This document shows, piece by piece, positions 53,762 to 63,031 of a stretch of DNA of 64,000 nucleotides. Position numbers and translations under genes: made by a program. Source of the DNA: Crateriforma conspicua. Lineage in GTDB: Bacteria > Planctomycetota > Planctomycetia > Pirellulales > Pirellulaceae. A model generated the notes under the pieces. That model was not told the DNA's origin and ran no database searches. It saw only the letters and a list, made by a program, of their open reading frames with translations. Positions within the stretch are counted from its first letter, which is position 1. Each line of letters begins with the position of its first letter. The stretch is from contig NZ_CP036319.1 of the NCBI RefSeq assembly GCF_007752935.1, positions 992,001 through 1,056,000 on the forward strand, written 5' to 3'.

Positions 53762-55704
53762 ACGGTCAGTCCCGATTGTCCGTCCCAGCGAACGAAGCCT
53801 TCGATGGCGGCGTATTCGGCCAGTCCTAACGTGTCGTACTTGGCCGCGGTGTCTGCGTTTCGTGATTCGGCGCGTTCCCAGAACTCCCGCATGTCGGACC
53901 CCGGGAACAGCGCACGGTCTTTCTGCGATTCGTGTTTAAAAATCGCATTACGTTTTCGTTTGACTTCATCCGGGCTAAGCGGCACGGCCATCTCGATGCG
54001 TTCGACCGGCCATTCTTGCCAGGCCCCGCGGTACAACCAGACTTGGCAATCGGAATACCATTCGTCCTGTTGGCACTGCAGACACGATTGCAGCACTGCA
54101 CGCAAACACGTGCGGTGGGTGCCATGCGGATCGGAAAGATCGCCTGCGGTGTAGATCAGATGCGGGCGGACCCGACGCATCAGGTCGACGGTCAGCCGGA
54201 TGTCGTCTTGGGACAGTGGTTTTTTGCGGACCCGACCGGTTTGATAGAACGGCAAATTCAAAAAGTGAAGCTGTTCATCGGGAACGCCACAACATCGCGC
54301 CCCTTCGCGGGCTTCGCCGCGTCGAATCAATGCTTTGATACGTTGAACGGGTTCACTGTCGACTTGGCCGGGGTTCTTGTTCCGCAAAAATTCGTCGACG
54401 TGCGATTCCAGTTCGTCCAGACCTTCGGCCCGAATTTCAAATTCACGACAAAAGTCGGCGGCGAACTCGGCGAATCGCAAGGCGTCGTCGTCGAAGACCG
54501 CAATGTTGCCGGACGTTTGGTAAGCGATGTGGACTTCGTGGCCTTGGTCGACCAAGCGGATCAGGGTGCCGCCCATCGAAATGACGTCGTCATCGGGATG
54601 GGGGGAAAACAACAGGATGCGTTTGGGAAAAAGATCGTCGCGATGGCCCGGGCGGTCGCCGGCTTCCTTTCGGCTGTCGGGTTTGCCGCCCGGCCAGCCG
54701 GTGATCGTCGCATGCAAGCGGCGAAAGACTCGCAGGTTGATGTCATAGGCGCTGCCGTGATCGGCCAGCAAATCTTGTAATCCGTGTTCGTTGTAATCGG
54801 CCTCGGTCAATTTCAAGATGGCCTTTTCCGAACGCAGTGCCATGTCGATCACGGCGCGGTGCGTCATCGCATCGTCCCAGGCGATCGGCCCCAACGACCA
54901 GGGGCGCGCGAAACGCGTCAAAGCCGCTGCGGCGGATTGATCGACCACCACATCGGCCGCAGCGTGTCGTTGTAGGAACGTGGACGGGATCGACCAATGA
55001 TCATCGTCCTGGACCGTGCGTCGAATGATTTGCGATTTGCCTTCGCCAAAGGCCAGCAACACGATCCGTTTGGCCTCCAGAATCGTGGCCACACCCATGG
55101 TGATTGCATGACGTGGCACGTTGTCGGCACCAAAAAAATTGCTGGCCGCATCGATGCGTGTGACTCGGTCCAGCGTGATCAACCGCGTGCGTGACCCTGG
55201 ATCGCTGCCGGGTTCGTTGCATCCGATGTGGCCGATGCGGCTGACGCCCAGCAACTGGAAATCGATGCCGCCGGCGGACGTGATCTTGGCTTCGAAATCA
55301 CTGCAGTACGCCGCCGCGTTTTCGCGATCGATGGTGCCATCGGGAAAGTGAACATTGTCGGGGTGAATATCGATGTGGTCGATCAAATGTTCGTGCAAGA
55401 AGCGTGCGTGGCTTTGCAATTGCTCCGGTGAAATTGGATAAAACTCATCCAAACTGAAAACGGTGACCTTTTCGAACGATAGGCCTTCGTCGCGGTGCAA
55501 ACGAACCAGTTCATCGTAGGTGTCGACCGGCGACGATCCGGTGGCCAATCCCAGGACGAAATGACGCTCGCTCGAATCCGCTTCGCGGATGGCCTGGGCA
55601 ATTTCGTCGGCAACCACCTTGGCCGCATCGGTGGGTTGTGGAAAAACCCGGATCGGTAGCCGCTCGATTCTGGTGAAATCCGTCTTCACGGTGCAGGTCT
55701 CCAT
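53758..55704 (-). CDS. nagB: Glucosamine-6-phosphate deaminase fused to a PIG-L/LmbE deacetylase-like domain
   Basis: A 648-residue two-domain protein starting METCTVKTDFTRIERL; a longer frame upstream overlaps the ROK gene. Residues about 1-275 are NagB: FVLGLATGSSPVDTYDEL, VTVFSLDEFYPISPEQLQSH, and QLLGVSRIGHIGCNEPGS. The active-site His and Glu are kept, but the position before Gly-His, Asp in E. coli NagB, is Ile here. From about residue 380, ILLFSPHPDDDVISMGGTLI and RPHLIYTAGDLSDPHGTHR form a PIG-L metal site. Such fusions are known in Bacteroidetes and Planctomycetota. It would convert GlcN6P to Fru6P and may also deacetylate an N-acetyl-glucosamine derivative. It follows the ROK kinase by 26 bases. 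Confidence 0.9.
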   Translation of the reverse strand: METCTVKTDFTRIERLPIRVFPQPTDAAKVVADEIAQAIREADSSERHFVLGLATGSSPVDTYDELVRLHRDEGLSFEKVTVFSLDEFYPISPEQLQSHARFLHEHLIDHIDIHPDNVHFPDGTIDRENAAAYCSDFEAKITSAGGIDFQLLGVSRIGHIGCNEPGSDPGSRTRLITLDRVTRIDAASNFFGADNVPRHAITMGVATILEAKRIVLLAFGEGKSQIIRRTVQDDDHWSIPSTFLQRHAAADVVVDQSAAAALTRFARPWSLGPIAWDDAMTHRAVIDMALRSEKAILKLTEADYNEHGLQDLLADHGSAYDINLRVFRRLHATITGWPGGKPDSRKEAGDRPGHRDDLFPKRILLFSPHPDDDVISMGGTLIRLVDQGHEVHIAYQTSGNIAVFDDDALRFAEFAADFCREFEIRAEGLDELESHVDEFLRNKNPGQVDSEPVQRIKALIRRGEAREGARCCGVPDEQLHFLNLPFYQTGRVRKKPLSQDDIRLTVDLMRRVRPHLIYTAGDLSDPHGTHRTCLRAVLQSCLQCQQDEWYSDCQVWLYRGAWQEWPVERIEMAVPLSPDEVKRKRNAIFKHESQKDRALFPGSDMREFWERAESRNADTAAKYDTLGLAEYAAIEGFVRWDGQSGLTV

Positions 55705-55730
55705 GCTCCGGTGCAAATAGCTGTGTCTAT

Positions 55731-56732
55731 TTAATGATGCGCGTCGTGGTCGATTTGTGCGGCAAGACTGGCGAACTTTGCGGCGCCGATCATTCCGGCA
55801 TTGTTCTTTAGGCTGGCAAAGTCGATCGTCACTTGAGTGCCGACTTGCACCAGCGTCGTCGCGCGGACTTCGGCAATGACGTCGTCCAAGAACTTGCGAC
55901 CGGTCGGGCGATCGGGACCGCCAAAGGTCATCGCACCGCCCAACAGGACGACGGCCGGGTCGACGTTTTGGCAAAGCATGCCGATGGCTCTGCCGACATA
56001 AGCGGCGGTTTCCCGGATCGTCGCGATGCAATCCGGGTCACCCGCTTCGGCGCGTCGGGCGATTTCGCGAGGCGTGATGTCAGCGGGCTCGTTCGCCGCC
56101 ACACCATCGGCGATCCGGTCTTTCAGGCGTCGCTGCACGCCAGCGGCACCGGCATAGGTTTCCAGATGCCCGCGGCTGCCGCAGGTACAAGGCCACGCCG
56201 CATCGCCAAAGTCGATGGCGATGTGGCCTAGTTCGCCCGCGCATCCGTGGTCCCCGCCGTGCGGTCGTCCACCCAGCACCAATCCACATCCGATGCCGGT
56301 TCCCAGGGTGACCAACCCTAGTGACTGGTGCCCCAGATTTCGCATCGCGTGCTCGGCTAAGGCCGCCGCGTTCGCGTCGTTCAGTACGGCACAGGGAAGT
56401 CCCGTTTGGGCTTGCATCTGATCCAGCAACGGGACGTTCAGCCAACCGGGTAAATTGACGACTTCCTTCAGTTGACAGGTCGCCTGGTCCAAGACACCGG
56501 GCACCGCCAACCCGACCGCAGTGATTTGGCAGTGATCTTTCGATGTGGCCGTTTTTTCCGCCCCCAAGGCGTTGTTGCCGAACCGCAATGCATGTTCGAA
56601 CACCGCGATCGGCGTCCCCAACGATGGTGTCGGCGTGCGGTCACTTGCGACGATTTGTCCTTCGTAATCAAACAAGCCCACTTTGACATCGGTGCCACCG
56701 ACGTCGATGCCCAGCACGTACTCATGAGACAT
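55731..56732 (-). CDS. ROK-family sugar kinase
   Basis: A 333-residue kinase starting MSHEYVLGIDVGGTDVKVGL (first phosphate loop). Further ROK motifs: AVLNDANAAALAEHA, LVTLGTGIGCGLVLGG (catalytic GTG loop), GELGHIAIDFG and the zinc-type CTCGSRGHLETYAG (Cys-x-Cys-x-x-x-x-His). It phosphorylates glucose, mannose or N-acetyl-glucosamine. Paired in one operon with the NagB-PIG-L gene, so an amino-sugar role (GlcNAc/GlcN) is the best inference. Upstream ATGs at 56789 and 56777 are possible but add only a Pro/Ser-rich tail. Confidence 0.9.
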   Translation of the reverse strand: MSHEYVLGIDVGGTDVKVGLFDYEGQIVASDRTPTPSLGTPIAVFEHALRFGNNALGAEKTATSKDHCQITAVGLAVPGVLDQATCQLKEVVNLPGWLNVPLLDQMQAQTGLPCAVLNDANAAALAEHAMRNLGHQSLGLVTLGTGIGCGLVLGGRPHGGDHGCAGELGHIAIDFGDAAWPCTCGSRGHLETYAGAAGVQRRLKDRIADGVAANEPADITPREIARRAEAGDPDCIATIRETAAYVGRAIGMLCQNVDPAVVLLGGAMTFGGPDRPTGRKFLDDVIAEVRATTLVQVGTQVTIDFASLKNNAGMIGAAKFASLAAQIDHDAHH

Positions 56733-56981
56733 CGTTTCGTTCGCGGCGGCGGCTTTCGGCGTGATCAAAGACGGCATGGACGAGGGCATTGTCAAAGGCG
56801 GGGCGTCAATCGATAGCGTGGATCGCCCAGTGTATTCACCGCGTTCAGGATCGGTTTGCCAGCCACCGAATGGAGGCAATGGCGACATCGGGGCCATCGG
56901 CGATGACTATCATAGACGCTTTCGCGCATCGCCCCGCTGGGTCGTCGTCGCGTTTCATTCTTGATTCACCGGTAGACAATC

Positions 56982-58478
56982 ATGGTCCTGTGCCGATGCA
57001 CCCGTTTGCTTCACTCGCGTTTGGTCGCCTTGGTTGGGGCAGTAATTGTCCTTAGCCAGTCGGCCGGCGCGGCTTCTCCCAACGTCCTGGTGATCATCAC
57101 GGACGAGCATAACTTTCGAACCCTTGGGTGCTATCGCGACCTGATGCCCGCCGAGCAGGCGGAGATGTGGGGGCCCGGCGCGATCGTGCCGACGCCTCAC
57201 CTGGATCGTTTGGCCGACGAAGGTGGCATTTGCACGCGGGCCTTTGCAACGTCGCCGGTGTGTTCGCCCAGTCGCGCCGCGATGATCACCGGGCTGTATC
57301 CGCATACAACCGGCGTGCCGGCCAATGATTTGGAATTGCGGCAAGACATACCCACGTTGGCCACCGTGTTGGGTGATGCCGGATATCGAACCGCTTTTGT
57401 CGGAAAGTGGCATTTGGGCGGCGATTCGAAACCGGGGTGGGCCCCAAAGATTGACGGCGGTTTCCAGTACAGCGAATTCATGTTCAACCGTGGACACTGG
57501 AAGAAATTGCAGGTCACCGATGACGGCCCCGAAGTCGCCGCGCGGGACAAACGGGGGGACCCCAGTTATTCGGTCGCCGATGCAGATGACCAGACCTTCA
57601 CGACGGATTTTCTGACCGACCGGACCATGGATTTTATCCGTGACAGTGGCGACCAACCGTTCTTGGCCGTGGTCAGTTATCCCGATCCGCACGGCCCCAA
57701 CACCGTCCGTAAGCCATATGACACGCGGTTTGAATCGATGCGATTTTTGCCGCCACGGACTTACGGTCGCGATGATTTGCCCACGCCAAACTGGTTGGGC
57801 AGCGCCAAAAAACATCCCAAGTTTCAGGGCGACCTGATGGCCCAGTACTTTGGCATGGTCCAGTGCATCGACGACAACATCGGGCGAATGTTGGACCTGT
57901 TGCAGTCGAGCGGAAAACTGGACAACACGATCGTGCTGATGACCAGCGATCATGGTGACCTGTGTTTTGAACACGACCGATTGAACAAAGGCAATCCGTA
58001 CGAAGGGTCGGCTCGGGTCCCGATGCTGATTCGGTATCCCGCCGCCGTGCCGGCCGGTGTGGTCGTTGACCAGCCGATGGGGACCGTCGACTTGACGCCG
58101 ACCGTGGTCGGCATGACCGGTGTGTCTTGTGACGCGACGTTTGCCGGACGAGACCTGAGCGGCGTTTTTGCGAGTTCCGGCAATGCAAGTGACGACGATC
58201 CGCCGGTCACGTTCTTGCGAAACGCAGGTGTCAAGGCCGGCTGGGTTGCGGCCGTTGACCCACGTTACAAACTGATTCTGTCGGTCAATGACCGGCCATG
58301 GTTGTTTGACAACCAAGCCGATCCCGACGAATTATTGAACTTCTACGGACGCGGGGATTCGGACGTCGTGGTGCGTCGTTTGGCCGATGCCTTGGCCGAA
58401 TACGCCAAGGCCACCCAGGATCCGCATTTCGACAACGCCAAGATTGCCGCAGCGCTGCGGCAATGCTTGACGCCGTAA
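56982..58478 (+). CDS. Secreted Cys-type sulfatase
   Basis: A 498-residue sulfatase with a signal peptide (MVLCRCTRLLHSRLVALVGA, to AGA). Metal site NVLVIITDEHNFRTLGC, formylglycine motif SPVCSPSRAAMITGLY (CSPSR), GKWHLGGD and TSDHGDLCFEHDRLNKG are intact. It is divergent from the ROK/NagB operon and convergent with kdgK, so it may desulfate an amino-sugar or uronate-containing polysaccharide. The substrate is unknown. Confidence 0.95.
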   Translation: MVLCRCTRLLHSRLVALVGAVIVLSQSAGAASPNVLVIITDEHNFRTLGCYRDLMPAEQAEMWGPGAIVPTPHLDRLADEGGICTRAFATSPVCSPSRAAMITGLYPHTTGVPANDLELRQDIPTLATVLGDAGYRTAFVGKWHLGGDSKPGWAPKIDGGFQYSEFMFNRGHWKKLQVTDDGPEVAARDKRGDPSYSVADADDQTFTTDFLTDRTMDFIRDSGDQPFLAVVSYPDPHGPNTVRKPYDTRFESMRFLPPRTYGRDDLPTPNWLGSAKKHPKFQGDLMAQYFGMVQCIDDNIGRMLDLLQSSGKLDNTIVLMTSDHGDLCFEHDRLNKGNPYEGSARVPMLIRYPAAVPAGVVVDQPMGTVDLTPTVVGMTGVSCDATFAGRDLSGVFASSGNASDDDPPVTFLRNAGVKAGWVAAVDPRYKLILSVNDRPWLFDNQADPDELLNFYGRGDSDVVVRRLADALAEYAKATQDPHFDNAKIAAALRQCLTP

Positions 58479-58504
58479 TCGAAGGCGTGTCAACCGTTGG
58501 TTAC

Positions 58505-59593
58505 TTAGCGTTGCACCCGAGCCGAGCCGCCTTTGGCGAACGCTTCGACCTCCGACAAGGTGGCCCGTGACACGTCGCCGGGGAACGTCGTCAACAGGGC
58601 GCCGTGTGCCCATCCGATTCGCAAGGCTTCCTGCGGATCGCGGCCGTCCAACAGGCTGTAGATCAAACCCGATGCAAATCCGTCGCCGCCACCGATGCGG
58701 TCGATGACGTCCAGTTCGGCCGTCGGTGCGACGTATTCTTTGCCGTCGTACCACAGCACGGCCGACCAACTGTGTCGATTGGTGCTGTGGACTTCACGCA
58801 GTGTGGTGGCGACCAGCTTGATGTTGGGGAATTTTTCAACTGCTCTGCCGATCATGGCAAAGAAGTTTTTGGGGTCCAGCTTGGCGGCTTTCTTCTCTTC
58901 CACGTCCGGGCCCTGGATGCCCAAACCTTTCTGCAGGTCTTCTTCGTTGCCGATCAAGCAGTCCACGTTCTGTGCGATCTGGGCGATCATCTTCTGGCCC
59001 TGTTCCAGCCCACCGATGGTGTCCCACAGCTTGGCCCGGTAATTCAAATCGAACGATCGGATCGCGCCCGCTTCGCCCGCGGCCTTCATTGCTTCGACGA
59101 CCAATTCGCTAGTCGTTTCCGAAAGCGCTGCGAAGATCCCGCCACTGTGGAACCAGCGGCATCCGCCGGCGAAGATCGATTTCCAATCAAAGTCGCCCGG
59201 CTTCAACATCGCACCCGCCTCATTGGCGCGGTTGTAGAACACGACCGGTGGCCGAACGCCTTGGCCGCGGTCGCTGTACACGGTCGCCATGTTGGGGCCA
59301 CGCACGCCGTCGTGTTGGAAGTGTTTGTAGAACGGACGAACGCCCATCGCACGGACTTGACGCTGGATCAGTTCGCCGATGCCGTTGTCGACCATGGCCG
59401 TGGCGACGCCGGTCTTCAGCCCGAAACAACTGGCAAGGTTGGCGGCACAGTTGTATTCACCACCGCTGACATGGACATCAAAATGGTTGGCCGTCCGGAA
59501 CGGGATCACGCCGGGATCCAAACGATGCACCAGAGCACCAAGAGCACAAAAGTCCAAATCGGAACCTGCGGGCAATACGTCTAGCGCGCTCAT
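58505..59593 (-). CDS. kdgK: 2-keto-3-deoxygluconate kinase-type PfkB sugar kinase
   Basis: A 362-residue PfkB-family kinase. N-terminal motif SGGEYNCAANLASCFGLKTG, the lid region, and the C-terminal signature DRIGGGDGFASGLIYSL with the catalytic Asp. The long N-terminus and overall length fit KdgK-like kinases. KDG kinase phosphorylates 2-keto-3-deoxy-D-gluconate before aldol cleavage. The SDR gene lies 72 bases upstream on the same strand, so the pair likely forms one short operon for hexuronate or deoxy-sugar-acid use. Substrate assignment is by family and context. Confidence 0.85.
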   Translation of the reverse strand: MSALDVLPAGSDLDFCALGALVHRLDPGVIPFRTANHFDVHVSGGEYNCAANLASCFGLKTGVATAMVDNGIGELIQRQVRAMGVRPFYKHFQHDGVRGPNMATVYSDRGQGVRPPVVFYNRANEAGAMLKPGDFDWKSIFAGGCRWFHSGGIFAALSETTSELVVEAMKAAGEAGAIRSFDLNYRAKLWDTIGGLEQGQKMIAQIAQNVDCLIGNEEDLQKGLGIQGPDVEEKKAAKLDPKNFFAMIGRAVEKFPNIKLVATTLREVHSTNRHSWSAVLWYDGKEYVAPTAELDVIDRIGGGDGFASGLIYSLLDGRDPQEALRIGWAHGALLTTFPGDVSRATLSEVEAFAKGGSARVQR

Positions 59594-59665
59594 GTCAGTT
59601 GTCTTCTCTTCGCGGGGAAACGATGGGGGGAATTGGGGATGTAGCGTGGGGAATCCGCGGCCGGA

Positions 59666-60475
59666 TCAGATCGTGACCGAGGCGAACCCACCGTCGACGG
59701 CGATGTTTTGTCCGGTGACGAACGAGGACGCTTGTCGGCTGGCCAACCAGATTGCCGCACCGGCCAGTTCCTCGGGCTTGCCGAAGCGTTCCATCGGCGT
59801 ATGGCCGATGATTTGCCCGCCACGTTCGGTGTAGGTGCCGTCGTCGTTGAACAACAGTTTTTTGTTTTGTTCGGCTGGAAAGAATCCCGGGCTGATCGCA
59901 TTGACCCGCACGCCGGTCGTGGCCCATTCGCGGGCCAGCCATAGCGTCAGGTTGATCACCGCCGCCTTGGCCGCGCTGTAGGCGACCACACGAGACAGCG
60001 GGATGATGCCCGACATCGACGCGATGTTGATGATGCTGCCCACGCCGGCTTGGATCATCGCGGGTGCGAAGACTTGGCTGGGCAGCAGGGCCCCGCCGAC
60101 CAGGTTCAAATCGAAAACCTTTTGCCAGGCTTCCCCGGGAAGTTTGCAAAAATCGCCGCCCGGCGGGATCGTGGCGTCGGGGTGATTGCCGCCGGCCGCG
60201 TTGACCAAAACCGTCGGAACGCCCGCCCAAGCGGTGATCGCGTCGCGGGCCGATTCCAGCGATTCGGTGACCAATCCGTCGGCCGCGAAGAATTTCGCCG
60301 TACCGCCGTCACCGGTGATCGCATCGACGCGGTTTTGACCCCGCTGTTCGTTGCGACCGACAACGGCGACTTTTGCACCCGCCGATGCCAACGCCTGGGC
60401 CATGTGGCCGCCCAGTTCGCCCGTGCCGCCGACAACAACGGCCACGTCATTGGATAGATCAAATAGTGTGTTCAT
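59666..60475 (-). CDS. SDR-family oxidoreductase (fructuronate/mannonate reductase-like)
   Basis: A 269-residue classical SDR. The ATG at 60475 (MNTLFDLSNDVAVVVGGTGE) is preferred over a TTG nine bases upstream. The cofactor motif is GGTGELGGHMAQAL, NAAGG follows, and the catalytic residues are in NIASMSGIIPLSRVVAYSAAK (Ser, Tyr-x-x-x-Lys). The end GRFGKPEELA-like stretch and QNIAVDGGFASV are typical. It resembles the UxuB-type SDR that reduces D-fructuronate to D-mannonate. With kdgK behind it, this is the likely role (inference). Confidence 0.85.
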   Translation of the reverse strand: MNTLFDLSNDVAVVVGGTGELGGHMAQALASAGAKVAVVGRNEQRGQNRVDAITGDGGTAKFFAADGLVTESLESARDAITAWAGVPTVLVNAAGGNHPDATIPPGGDFCKLPGEAWQKVFDLNLVGGALLPSQVFAPAMIQAGVGSIINIASMSGIIPLSRVVAYSAAKAAVINLTLWLAREWATTGVRVNAISPGFFPAEQNKKLLFNDDGTYTERGGQIIGHTPMERFGKPEELAGAAIWLASRQASSFVTGQNIAVDGGFASVTI

Positions 60476-60573
60476 GGCGGCCAAAGGATACGAGATCCAC
60501 GCCGCTGACCAAAGGTGGCTAAGTGTTGACGATCATCTTGGGCCGGCCATTCGCGGAACGGTCGGTCGCCGGA

Positions 60574-61650
60574 TTAGAACGGTTCGTCCCATTCTTCGTC
60601 GTCCGATTCCAGGTCCAGTTCCTCGAAATCATCCGACCAATCATGCAGCGACGGCCCGTCTTCGTCGCTGTCGTCGTCGGCATCCGCCAACGCCGGGGCG
60701 GGGATTTCTAGGCCGTCGTCGGCGAACCACCGCAGGGTCGGTCGTGGAGGCGAATTCAGCGAATCGCCGCAGGCAATGCAGTGCCACTGGATCCCGCCGG
60801 GGCCCTTGCGGATCTGGCCTTCCATGAAGGAATCGATCCCGACGTGCGGATCAAGCAATTCGTGGGTGATGCCACGCAGGAAATCGACGACCTCGTCGCG
60901 TGCATACAGCTTGCCGAAAAAGACGGCTTCCAAATCGGGCAAATCCAATTGCCCCTGTCCCACGGTGTCGATCACTTCCCAACCTTCGGCCGACGTCCCG
61001 TTGTGTTCGACCAAACAACGTGATTGGACCCACATGTCGATCGCCGGTTCGTCGCGGGTCCAGGCTTCGTTTAGTCCGCGACGCATCGTGTCGGCGTCCA
61101 AGATGATTTCACCGCCCGGGTTGAAGTAAGCGATCGCCAGCGGTGATTCCAACAGTGCCGTCACGGCCCGTGTCATCGCCGCCAACTCGGCCTCGGCGTC
61201 ATACCCCTCAGGCATCTCCGGCAAATCGTCGTTGTCCGAATCTTCATCGGCCCCCACCACGTAACTGATCAGCAATCGAATATGGGCGGCGTGATCGTTG
61301 ACATCGCGACGCAAACCGGGCGTCAACGTGGGGTCGTGGACGGCCCGGTCCAGGCAACCTGGATAGGTCAGCGGTCCATATTGGCCCAGTGACCAGGCGA
61401 CGAAGGCTTCGGGATTTTCATCTGGTTCGCCCATGTCATCGGGCCAACGTGCCGAGGACGGCGTGACCATCAAATGCCCTTGGACCTCGGGGCGAAACTG
61501 CAGCACCAGTGTTTCCGGCGCCGCATCATCGTCGATGGATTCCTGGCGTCCGACCAGTTCGAACATCGACAGGCGGCGTTGAATTTCGACTTTGGGCATC
61601 GGTGCCCGCAAAAGCACGCACATCCCTTGGGTGAACAGCCCTTTGGCCAT
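60574..61650 (-). CDS. DUF4261 domain protein
   Basis: A 358-residue soluble protein. The N-terminal part MAKGLFTQGMCVLLRAPMPK, MFELVGRQESIDDDAAPETL and LVTPS...WPDDMGEPDENPEAF follows the DUF4261 pattern. The C-terminal 60 residues are strongly acidic (DADDDSDEDGPSLHDWSDDF, LDLESDDEEWDEPF) and carry a zinc-like pair CIACG just before. DUF4261 is of unknown function, often beside toxin or stress genes. No clear operon partner here. Confidence 0.85.
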   Translation of the reverse strand: MAKGLFTQGMCVLLRAPMPKVEIQRRLSMFELVGRQESIDDDAAPETLVLQFRPEVQGHLMVTPSSARWPDDMGEPDENPEAFVAWSLGQYGPLTYPGCLDRAVHDPTLTPGLRRDVNDHAAHIRLLISYVVGADEDSDNDDLPEMPEGYDAEAELAAMTRAVTALLESPLAIAYFNPGGEIILDADTMRRGLNEAWTRDEPAIDMWVQSRCLVEHNGTSAEGWEVIDTVGQGQLDLPDLEAVFFGKLYARDEVVDFLRGITHELLDPHVGIDSFMEGQIRKGPGGIQWHCIACGDSLNSPPRPTLRWFADDGLEIPAPALADADDDSDEDGPSLHDWSDDFEELDLESDDEEWDEPF

Positions 61651-62060
61651 GGCTGGTTCCGACTATTGAACCGAACGAAAGATCACGGGAACCGGTGATC
61701 ACCGGAAACGGCGATCGCGGGCGACAGCGGGCCGACGAAGCGATCGATCGGTCGCGGCAAGCGAGACATCCCTGGACAAACCGCCAGTCTAACGATTTGA
61801 CCGCTTTGCGGCGCGGTCCCCATCGGCCGTCCGATACGGTCCATCCATTTTGCCCGACCGGGACGAGTCTGCCTGATGGGAATAAGCGGAAGGCGACGAG
61901 TGAAAAGCGGCATGCGATTCAGTCGGGCGACGTGTCCGATCACCGTCGTCCGAGTCGGGGTGCCAAAAAAATAGGCAGCCGATCCACTGCCGTGGACATG
62001 GCTGCCTGCATCCGAGGCGACGTGACCTGAGCCACGCCGCGAATTTTTCGGTCAATTTGC
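61651..62060. other. Intergenic region between two minus-strand genes
   Basis: 410 bases without a supported gene. It holds the terminator of the small gene upstream (61964-62006) and presumably the DUF4261 promoter, not located. Confidence 0.5.
61964..62006 (-). terminator. Intrinsic terminator of the 76-aa gene
   Basis: On the minus strand GGCAGCC (62000-62006) pairs with GGCTGCC (61974-61980), with an inner TCCAC/GTGGA stem. After a two-base TA a run of seven T follows (A-run 61965-61971). It is about 55 bases past the stop of the gene at 62061. Confidence 0.8.
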
Positions 62061-62291
62061 TTAGCGACGGCTGGTCTTTCCATCGCGCGATTTCGGCGAC
62101 GAAAAGCGAATCAGTTCCGCTTCCATTTGCGACAGATCATCGTCGATCCATTGCGACAACTCGGTCGCGTCGACGGTCAGCATCGAAGCACGGAGTTCGC
62201 CCCACTGGCCCAGGTTTTCGGCGGAAACATGTTCCGTCGTCTGGGCGGCTGCGGTGGTGCCGTTGTTTCCGTGGGGATTGGAGGCGGTCAT
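62061..62291 (-). CDS. Small conserved-looking protein, 76 aa
   Basis: A soluble, helical protein (MTASNPHGNNGTTAAAQTTE, then AENLGQWGELRASMLTVDAT, WIDDDLSQMEAELIRF) ending in a basic Arg/Lys tail. GGAG at the right distance supports the start at 62291. No family recognised. It has a sigma-54-like promoter about 135 bases upstream and its own terminator, so it is a monocistronic unit. This mirrors the 76-aa gene at 23693. Confidence 0.75.
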   Translation of the reverse strand: MTASNPHGNNGTTAAAQTTEHVSAENLGQWGELRASMLTVDATELSQWIDDDLSQMEAELIRFSSPKSRDGKTSRR

Positions 62292-63031
62292 AGGTTCGCT
62301 CCTTATGCGTTCTAGCTTCCTTGCGATCGTCGATCGGGCCAGCTTGGGCAGACCAATGGACCGGCAAGGTCATTGTGGATCTATGCGGTTGTCTGCCAAG
62401 ACCTGTTTTTCGGATCTAGGTTCACCGCAATCGCTGTGCCGTATCAGCTGGAGGCCGTCGATTCCGTTGTAAGTACTTGATTCAAGGTGGTTTACGTAAA
62501 AAGTCGTGATTTCAGTGGTCGCTGCCATTGCGGCAATTCGGCCACAGGATCGTTGCAAAATGCCAACGAGGCGGGCATCGACGCCACGCCGCGGGTCGCT
62601 GTCCCCATTTTGGTCCCACTCCCCGGCAGTTCGCCTTTGGGGTGGTCAGGAAGCCGCCGGGGAAATCAGCGATCCACTGGTTTTATCGGTCCGCCGGTCG
62701 ATCGGACTTTGCCAACGCTGTGACTTTCGCAGTTCTGGACGGTGGCAGCCTTGCAAAAGGGCCCTTTGTGGGCGTGCGGTGATTCAGCCGGCCGATCGGT
62801 CGCTTGGCGTCTCGGCGGGCCGACCCCGGAAGTAGCTGATTCGCAGGGCGGCTGTCCAGTGAGCCAAGCGGAAGGTTGGACGCGGAGGTGACACAAAAAA
62901 ATCCGCAGGACCGAAAAATTTTCCCCACCGATCCGCCAAGAAGCCGTCGGGGCCCGCGAATGATTGCCTGTATGAGGGCAAGAACGCCTTCTTGGACCCC
63001 AAGGCAAACCATCACTCAAGGGAAAAACGCC
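62292..63031. other. Divergent intergenic region
   Basis: 740 bases between the divergent 76-aa gene and the coiled-coil gene. It holds the sigma-54-like site at 62427-62441 on the minus strand. The rest shows open frames without family features. A promoter for the coiled-coil gene was not located. Confidence 0.45.
62427..62441 (-). promoter_or_regulatory. Sigma-54-type promoter candidate
   Basis: Read on the minus strand CGGCACAGCGATTGC fits TGGCACG-N4-TTGC with exact spacing and two mismatches. It points at the gene starting at 62291. Confidence 0.5.

Noticed and set aside
56955-58316. 453-codon minus-strand open frame
   Set aside because: Antisense of the third sulfatase, which has the CSPSR motif and a signal peptide.
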